A stretch of DNA of 64,000 nucleotides, taken from positions 62,001 through 126,000 of the forward strand of contig CAJNDS010002748.1 of assembly GCA_905221605.1 (NCBI GenBank), in the 5' to 3' direction. Below, in pieces: positions 36,401-45,400 of this stretch (positions within the stretch are counted from its first letter, which is position 1; every line of letters starts with the position of its first letter). The notes under the pieces were generated by a model. It made no database searches. It saw only the letters and a list, made by a program, of their open reading frames with translations, and had not been told where the DNA came from. A program made the translations under genes and the position numbers. Source of the stretch: Symbiodinium natans (lineage: Eukaryota > Sar > Dinophyceae > Suessiales > Symbiodiniaceae).

Positions 36401-39400
36401 CCCGCAAGAGCATAGACCTCAAGGTCAGCCCGGACGGAATCCCAGTCCTTGGCGTCCGCCTTGGTCCGCCAAAACGCTTCCTTTTCAGCGGCGTACTTAT
36501 CCACCTCCTTATCCAGCTCCGCACGCTCTGCTGGCGTGAGGTCCTCGCCCGAGCGCACGTCCGGGAGGGGAACGACTGGAGAGGGCTGTGGCGCAGCCGC
36601 GGCGCTTTCTGCACCCGCAGTGGCTGGAAAGCTCTCAACTGCAGCGGTGCACAGCTCTTCTGCGCCCCTCAGACCAAGGTCCTGGAGCGATGCGCAGAAA
36701 GCCGCCCCTATGAGGTTGTAGTCGGCTTGCGCGCGCTCAACGTGCTTGTGCTGCACTGCGCCTAACGCATCCGGCCTACTACACCTCAAACCTACCGATT
36801 CTAAGCTGAAATCGGCGAGCCACAGGGCCCCGCTCTCAACGAGGTTGCCGCGGCCACTGGCCCGCGCGAACTGGCACATGTCAGCCCGCACGAAAGCCCA
36901 AGGCCAGCGTGGCTCTGCGAGCGTCCCAAACAAGGCGCCCCACTCCTCTAGCCGCCAGGGTTCCCACTCGCCTTTTTGCGCCTGCAAACGCAGCGCGACG
37001 TGGGCGCCCGCGCGCGTGCGTTCCTGCGCACACCGGACGACTAGCTGGAGGAAAGCCCGGGGCACATTCTTGCCCTCAAGCCCAATCACGAGCACCTTCG
37101 GCTCTGTGCGCAAAACAGCGCCGCTAATGGCCTCTAAGTGCTCTTCTGCGGCCAGGTTCCAGGTGATCCCGTAGGTCTGCTTGCCTTGCACAAAAGCGGG
37201 AACAACCCTGTACCCGTGCCTCCTAGCCGCGTCGGAAACGACCGCGTCACCCCAAGCAACCTCTAAGACATCGGCAACCCCTCCAAGGAAATACCGCCGG
37301 AACCAACTCTCGACAGCACCCGACTCTGGGGAAGCCCTAGGCTGCAACACACGGGGTTCCGCGACCAAGAGGTCCGCGAGGGCCTCTTGGATCGAGAGCA
37401 CACTCGAGCCGGCGCGAGACGCTCGCTCGAGCGTCCTGTCCTGCAACGAATACGCTCCCTTGTCCAACTTTCTGGCCGAGGCTGCAGCAAGCACGCCGTC
37501 GCGGTTCAGGTCGATCTTGGAAATGATCTCCCTGACGGAAACCGCTTCGTGGGCCGGACGAGTCCCCTCTGAAAGCGTGAGCGCCCCGTCCTCGGCGATG
37601 TATGCAAGCCGCCATTTGACGCGAACCCCGCTGGCGTCGGGGAGATAGCGGTGCACGCCGACCTGCGCACGGGCAGCATCTACCTGCGTGACCCGTCCTA
37701 ACCTGCACACCTTAGGGCCTCCACCTACGCCCCGATAGGCAATGCGGTCGCCAAGGCGGAGGACGAAGTCCCTCCCGCGCCTGGTCAGCGTGAACTCCAC
37801 CTGCTTGGCGTCGCCTTGAACCTGTTGCCCTAAGCTAGGGCGAGACGAGCCGTCCCCGCCGGTTTCATCGTCTTCAAAGACGACCGGCTCGCGGGATTCC
37901 GCGCCATCTGCATCCGCAGGAACAAGAATGCAGTCTTCTGCGTGCGCCTCCATCGGGCCGCGCCGGGCGGAAGAAGTACCCCCCGACTCCATCGACACGG
38001 GCTCCAAGGTGAGCCTGTGGCCCTTGACTTCCAACACGCGCCAGGGGCCGGTCAGACCCGGTTTCCAAGGCACACGCCCCGCCCCCTCTGAACGGGCCCT
38101 CGGAGCGTTCCAGACCACTCGGTCGCCTGGCTTAAGGTCCACAGTGCGCCTATGGCGATTTGCAAGTTTCGCCCGCGCTTCTGAAGACCGCGTCCAGTGC
38201 TCTCGGACCGCAGCAGCTAGTTCCGAGAACTGCTTAAACTGGCTCCGAGCCCAATCAGAGATGGGTTCAAACTGCAAGGCGTCTCGCAGGACGTCCTTTT
38301 CAAGTGGTAGAGCGAGCGACCAGCTCCGCTCTAGGTCCCTCGGGGTATACCCGTGGGGTCCCGGATTGTTATCTATGACGTACTCCGCCACCACGAGCCA
38401 ATCCGACCAAGCTTCGGAAAGGGAGGCGCCGACTTGCCTGACGACCGCCCCCAGCACCTTTTGAACTTCTTGGTGGACTCGCTCGTTTGCGCCCAACTCA
38501 CAAGGCCGCAAGGGCGCGGTGAACCGCCACTCGGTCCCAAGCATAGCGCTGAGTTCTGCCATGAGCGCATTCTTGAACTCTGGCCCCCTATCCGACCTGA
38601 TGAGGCTCGGGATCGTCCTGCTGCGAAGCACACAGCGTACGAAGGCCCTCCTGACTTCAGCATGAGTCAGAGACCTCATTGGCTCGAGGAGGACAGCATG
38701 ACTGAGGCAATCGAAGTACGTAAGCGAGTACCTATGCCCTTCCCTGTCCTCTCGGTTCGGGCCTTCACAGTCCACGCTGACTTCCTGCCAGCATGTCTCG
38801 GCGCCACATTTGACCGCACGAGCCTCGACCTTCGTCGGTCGAGAGCGGCCCTTAATGCAAGCGAGACATTTGGCGACCCAGGTCCGCACATCTTTTTCTA
38901 AGTCGGGCCACCAGACTGCCCTCTCTAGCAGCTTGATGGTAACCTCAGCAGACCTATGGGCCCCAAGGACTCCGCAGTGGACTGAATTGTAGCAAGCGCG
39001 GCGCCAGGTCACTCCATTCGCGCCCGCAGCCCCATTGGGAACCACTGGGACAACGACGGTTTGACCCGTCCTGAGGGTCACCTCGCGCTCGAGCAACCCG
39101 TCTCCGGAGATCGCCATCGGCGGCTCTGGCTTGCGAATCGAGCCCGCCAATGAGGGATCGCGCCGCTGACCCTCGTACCGCGCCGTACGAAGGGATCCCG
39201 TGACTCGGAACTCCGAAATGTTCGCCGCGTCCCTTGCTTCGACCGCAAGCTGCTCACGACGATTTTCGTCCTCCTCCGCGATCAGGCTCAAAGACGGAAC
39301 TCCCCCCTTAAACTCGACCTTGACCTTGGTTGAGGAATGGTCCCAAATGCACAGGATGGGGCTATGGCTGACGAGCTCTAGAACCACTGCAGGGCCCTTG

Positions 39401-42400
39401 TGCTCCTCACCCAGAAACGCCAAAACTCTACCCTTCAGCTTGCACTCATTGGCATTCTTTCCGCGACTGATAGCGCCCGCGGTCCAATGCCCTTCTACGC
39501 CCTCGTTGGACGAAGAGAAATGTGCCAGGACCCTTGACGCCTGCCGGGTAGAACTGCGGGGATCCGAAGCTTCTCCGGTTCCCCGCCAGCCAATGACCTG
39601 AGTAACCCTACCCACAAGGGCCATCAGCTTGCTGAAGGAGGGGTCTAAGGCAACCTCTTCGCCGTTAGACCTCCAGAGCACTTCACACTGCTCATTCACG
39701 ACATGTCTGTGGCCGTGCCAGTTCACCACTGACGACCAATGCACGACGATGTCGCCCTGAACCGCATTCAGGGGCGAGCAGTTGTGCCCCGCCACCACAG
39801 CACCATCTTCTCTTACCACCCATGTGGTCCAGTAAGGCTTCACATCGCCCCACTTGGAAAGATCCTTGTGCTGGGAGCCGAGGCTGAGCTTCATGGAATG
39901 GCTTTTCTTCCATATCTTCCCACTCAGCATACCATATGCTGTGGGAACCGGAGCATCTTTGGGCGTAGTCCTGAACCCTACCGCCCATTGCTGGATGGTT
40001 GAGGACCTAACCCTAACCAATCCTCCTGTCCTATCCAAAGTTGCAAGGACGGAGTTGACCTCTAAGCCCACCTCATGGGCCTCAAGGTCCCCCTCAAGCG
40101 GAGGTTCGGGCTCCTCCCGCTCGGCTATCTCTACCGAGGTATCGACTGCCTCTTTCTCGATGCAGGCGGGGCAGCGAGAAAACAGGTAGGTCCGTTTGCC
40201 GCAGATGCATAGACCCTCATGGTCCCAGAGGGGTCGTGACGGTTCGTCCAGCATTCCTCTAATGCTGGCATCATCGATGGAACGAACCGCGTCCAGCCTC
40301 AAGGACCGCAGAACTTCCGCCCCCAATGCCTGCTTCCCTACGATCCCAAAACCTCGCAGGGGAGGCTCCGGAAAATCCTTCTTGAGTTCCGGACAAGCCT
40401 CGGCCACTTCCAAGTGGCCCTGCTGCGTGCGCCAAAGGCGTGGCCGCACCGCCCAGATAGCCTTGATGCCTGCCCAAGCCTCTCCTACAGCCCTGGCTTC
40501 CTTGCGCTGCAGGTTCCTTGCTTGGAGCGTGAGCTCAACAACCAAAGGCCACCTAAGGACGGCTGTGACAAGCCCGCCTTGCCCAAGTCCTACGAGGAAT
40601 TGCGGGCGAAACCCCGAAGCTTCCCTAAGAACCTTGGCACACGAAGTAAGCAAGTCGACCCTGATCCGCTTGATCTTCTTGGTCCCTGCGAGCCTGCCGG
40701 CCCCGCAATCGAAATGCGAGGCAAGCCCGTCGGTATCCTCAAACGGACCCCAACAACCCCTGACAGCCACAGAAACTCCAGGGAGGCTCGCTTGGAAGAC
40801 GCGCCTGATCTCAGTCAGCTCTGCGTCCTGCTCTTTCCAACGCGCGTAGTCAAAGACAACCATGACGCGCACCGGAAGGGCTGCGACGACGCACATCGGC
40901 ACAGCCGCGGCCTGGACACGGCCCGCAGGCTCTGGGACGGCGTCGTTGCCGACCGCCCAGGGCACGGGTCCGTCACCCTCAGTACCCTCTCCGAGGTACT
41001 GGTCCAGGTCGAAACCTCGGAGTTGGCCCGAAAGGCCCTCGAGATCTTTCGTCCTCGCCGCAAGGAGCGCATCCCGATCCTTGGGATTGCGGCTAAAACT
41101 GTCACCCAGCGTCGCTGAGCGACCGCTAAGGCTCCTTATTTCGGACCCATCCATAAGGATTTCCGCAACCCACCGGACGAGTTTCGGATCCATTCCGATG
41201 TCCGACGTTTGCGCTCGGGTAAGGTTGGCATGATCTGTCCAACACAGAGTCCGAATAGAGCCAAACATGCGGCGTGTCGCCCGCTTTACCTCGAGCTGGG
41301 CGAACGCCTCCTGTATCAAGGGCGGCCAGTTCTGCTGCGCGGGGGTCAAGCTCTTCGAGTGCGTCATAAGCACTTTGAGCTGGCTCAAGTCACGCGTCAT
41401 CTGTACGACGCTGCCCCCTACCGCGATGCCTGACGCATCCGCGATCTGCTCAAGGGGACACGACCCATCCGCAGCAGAGGCCTCATCGAAGGTAGCCAAA
41501 TTGATGCGGTTCTGCATCATGCGCTTAATCGCTTTAAAGGCTTTGCAACCCTCGGTGGCGGCTGAGCCCAGCCCGCCTTCAGGAAAGACGGCGCCTGGCT
41601 TCTGCCACTGCCCTAAAATCTTGGCTGCGTGCCCATACTCAACAGGCAGGTAGCCGCGCAACCAGTTTGCGCAACCCAAAAATTGCTGAATGTGAAGCTT
41701 CTCCCAGAGCGGGGGAAAGTCAATCACCGCCTGACAACGCTCTTCGTCAGGCGAACTCCCGTCCCGCCCAATGTTGTGTCCTAGGAGCTTACCTTTGGAG
41801 ACACAAACTTCGGCCTTGCTGATTCCAAAGGAGAACCCAAACAAGATTGACTTGTCTAGGAAACCCTCTAAGGAAACGAGGTGGTCGAGGAGGTGCGGGC
41901 ACGCCTTAGGGTGCCGGGCGCGCATATCTGCCGCGAGCTTCTCATAATAGTAGTCCGTTGGAGGCTCTTCGATCATCTTGTCGATATCCCAGCTCTCCAC
42001 GATATGATAGCTCGGGCAGCGCGCCGTGTCGACCGCGTCTGCTGGGCGCACAGCGTCGCTTGCGCCTCTTCCAGCCGTGGCCGATCCCTCACGCCAGCCG
42101 GCCCAGCGTGGACCCTTGCGCGTCCTAAAGACCGCGAGGCGTTCGGTGACGGGAACCTCATCGCTGCACGCAACGCTTTCCGCCACACCCAAATCCCTCG
42201 TGTCCCAAAGACGCCACGCCTCACCTGCGCGCTGAAGCAAGCACGTTTCGTAAGGCGCCTTCTCGACCGCCAGAGTCCCAAGGTCCTTCTGCGCAGGGCG
42301 CCTACCCCACACAGACGCGTAACCACCTGGCGCCTCCCACCAGCTGTCGGCGCTTGGAAGGTGGTCCAAACAAGTAAGCACTCCAGGCTCCTCAACAGGG

Positions 42401-45400
42401 CGCCCAACCGGGCCGCTCCCGCTCCACACCGAAGCGAGAACAGTCACCGCAGCAAGGACCGATAACACACCGATCCTGGCGCCGGTACGCAGCCGCCCAA
42501 AGGACCGCGCACACGAGGAACAACCTTGGAAGCTTCTTGCCGCGGCCCTGGACGCGGACCCGCAAGCAAAGCACGGGTCGTGGTCAACCGAGGCAACGGC
42601 GACCCCACAATCCGCACATGCCTGCGGAGACGGCTCCGACTCGAACACCGTCTCAACCGCGCCACAACCACAGGCCGCAGTGCTCACGAGGCCGGAACGC
42701 ACTTCCGCAACAACCTCGCCCGGCTGGAGAGAGTGATCACACTCTTGGGCTGCAAGCAACACAAACCCTTTACCCTCTCCTGTGGGCCAAAGGCCTGGCA
42801 CAGCCTCAACCCCGCACTCAACCGGAAGCACTACCTCGGACAGGGATCCCTCTGCGGAGACTCCTGACTCCCGCACGACTGGCACCAGCACCCCGTCGCC
42901 TGGCGAGAGCTCGAGCGGCTCTTCTCCGTCGTAGCGGAGGAGCTCCCGACTTCCGCCCCCAGGCTCGGTGCATGACGCGTCGTCCAGGCTCGACAACCGC
43001 GCTTCAAAGGCGTAGGCCCTGTCCTTCCGGGTCTTGCTGTGATCCTCACATCTGGGCATCCTGATTCCCAGCGTGTTGAGGACGTGAAAGTCGGGACCCG
43101 GCCTGAAACCCAGGCCCATCCTTCCGGCGCAGTCCAACGCTCTGCCGCCGAGGATCAGTCCGTGCCAATCGGACGTCCCCCTGGCTGCGATTTTGCATCG
43201 CACGAAAATTTCAGTGTTGGGGCGACAGTCGTCCGCCGTCCTGCCTTCCAGCAGCGTAACGCGCAAGACTGCTGCCCCCTTCAGAGGAACGGGGGCTCCC
43301 GAAGCAATGCCATGCACATATTCGGGGTGGACCCACTTTTCGAGTCTCACGACCGGGAAGCCGGGATCTTCGGTGCCGATCCCCAGCTCTGCAGCCCGGT
43401 TCATCATGCCCACCACGAGCTCCTCTGTCACGTGGTTTGCGCCGGCGCATCCGTCGAGCATGCACTCGACCTTACGGTCGAGCACCTGGACTACCGTTCT
43501 GTGCTGGTAGCCTCCTGGCTCGTTGTCTGCCAGGCTCCACCAGTCCTTCGGCAGATCGTCCAGGGTGGCGAACTTGTCCCGCCCGCCCTTGCTCAACGGA
43601 AGCGCGTGCTGCTGCACGGCGGCGCGTCCTGCGGCTCCTGAGACGCCTGCCTGGACGCCTGAGCTGCCTATCTGGACACTGAACGCGGCGAAGGGGTTGG
43701 ACATGGAAGCACCGGAGGGCGGGGCCCAGTTGGCAGGCAAGGCCGGCGTCCCTCCTGAGGTCGTCAGGTTGTGGACCATGTCGCAGCTGGCTCCCTTCTT
43801 GCACGACCCATTCTTGGAGAAAAAGGGGCAAACAGTGCCTGGTGGCTTTGCCGCGCCTTTGGCCGCAGCCTTAGGCTTTGCGCTGGCCTTAGCCTTACCA
43901 CCTCCCTTCCCCTTGCCCTTGCCTTTCGCCGTGGCAAAGGTTTGGTCACCCTTCTTGGCCGCGAGAGCTTTTCTGCGAAGCTCTTTGTCGTGGCTGTACG
44001 GGCAGGCATCCCCTTTCGGGCAATTCCCGTGGTCGCGAAAGTGGAAGCAGATCTTCTTGTCCGCTCCTTTGCCAGCTCCCTTCGACGCAGCGGCAAACGT
44101 CTGATCCGCGCCAGCTTTGGCCGCGGCAGCTGCTCCTTTCGCAGCAGCCTTAGCGGCGGCCTTGAGGCTCTTAATCTCCTTCTGAGCCTCGGCTAGCGCG
44201 ACCGACGGGTCCGCGCTTGGAGAGCCGGTCGTGGAGTACACAGAGTGGGAAACAGCCCGGTGAGCTGCTTCCCTCTGTTCGTACTCCAAGACGACCTTGT
44301 GGCTCTCCTCCCAAGTCTGCGGCCCTCTCAGCCCGCCATCCTTGGGATCGCCGGGCCACAACCGCTTGTCGTTACGTATCTCCTTTTGGAGATACGGGGG
44401 CATCTTGCGGAGGTACGAGAGATACAACTCTCGTGGGGTCTTCCCAAGACCCACCGCCTCAAGGTCCGCGATCGATGCCTCAAACAAAGGCTCGAATTGG
44501 TGGCCTGTGAGCTTACCCTTAGCGAGGGAGGCATGCTCACCATCCACGCGGACTTCTCTTTCCTCCCGCGATTCCCCGAACATCAAGTGCTTGTTCTTGA
44601 TGCGGTCGTACACCGCCTGTGGGTCGGAGAGAACCTCTCCCGACTTCCACGCTGCGCGGTAGGCGTTCGTGTACGTCTTCATGCGCGAGCCGCGGCAGCG
44701 CCCGCGTAGCGCTAGCAGCTTCTCGCGCGCACTCATACCGCGACAGTTGTTGGCGAGCGCGCAGACGTCCTCGAACTCCTCGTAGAACAGGACAACGTCT
44801 CGCGCGTCCGACTTGTCGTCGGTCAGCGTCGGCCACGTGAGGTCAGTTTTGACCGTCGTTATGGAGCTTTGCCCGCCCCTCTGCGCCAACGCTTCTTTCA
44901 GCGCTTCAGTTTGGGCGGCGAGCGCGGCGGCGAAATCGCCCGCCGGGTTTTGGGACCCGGTCTGCGAACCTCCGCCGTCTGAACCTCGCTTCAGGGCTTC
45001 TATCTCCATCTCCAGCGCCGCAAGCTTCGCGCGCAAAGGGGAATCGCCGTCCGTCGCGCCCAGGTCACGGGCCGCGGAAGGACCACCTGCAACCTCGGCA
45101 GTGTGCAAACCTCCACGGTCCAAACCTACCCCCAACCCACTTGCAGTCGCAGGCTGTGGGAGCCCTGGGGAACGCGGCCCCACGGCTTCAACTGGCACAT
45201 CGGACGGGGAGCTCCAAACCTTCTCTTGGCTCGAGCTTTCTTTTCCCCCTAGCGCGAGGATAAGCTCCCCGATGCATTGGATTTCACGCTGAATCTCCTC
45301 TGCGTCTTCGGGGTCCTCGCCACCGCGCAAAGCCGCGACCGAGAATCTGGTCCGCAGCCGACGGACCATCTTTGTCGGATGCCAGTCCCCGCCTATCTTG

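Noticed and set aside
35022-38901. + strand frames of 140-250 codons opposite the polyprotein
   Set aside because: Antisense shadows of a high-GC coding frame with intact integrase and RT motifs on the - strand.
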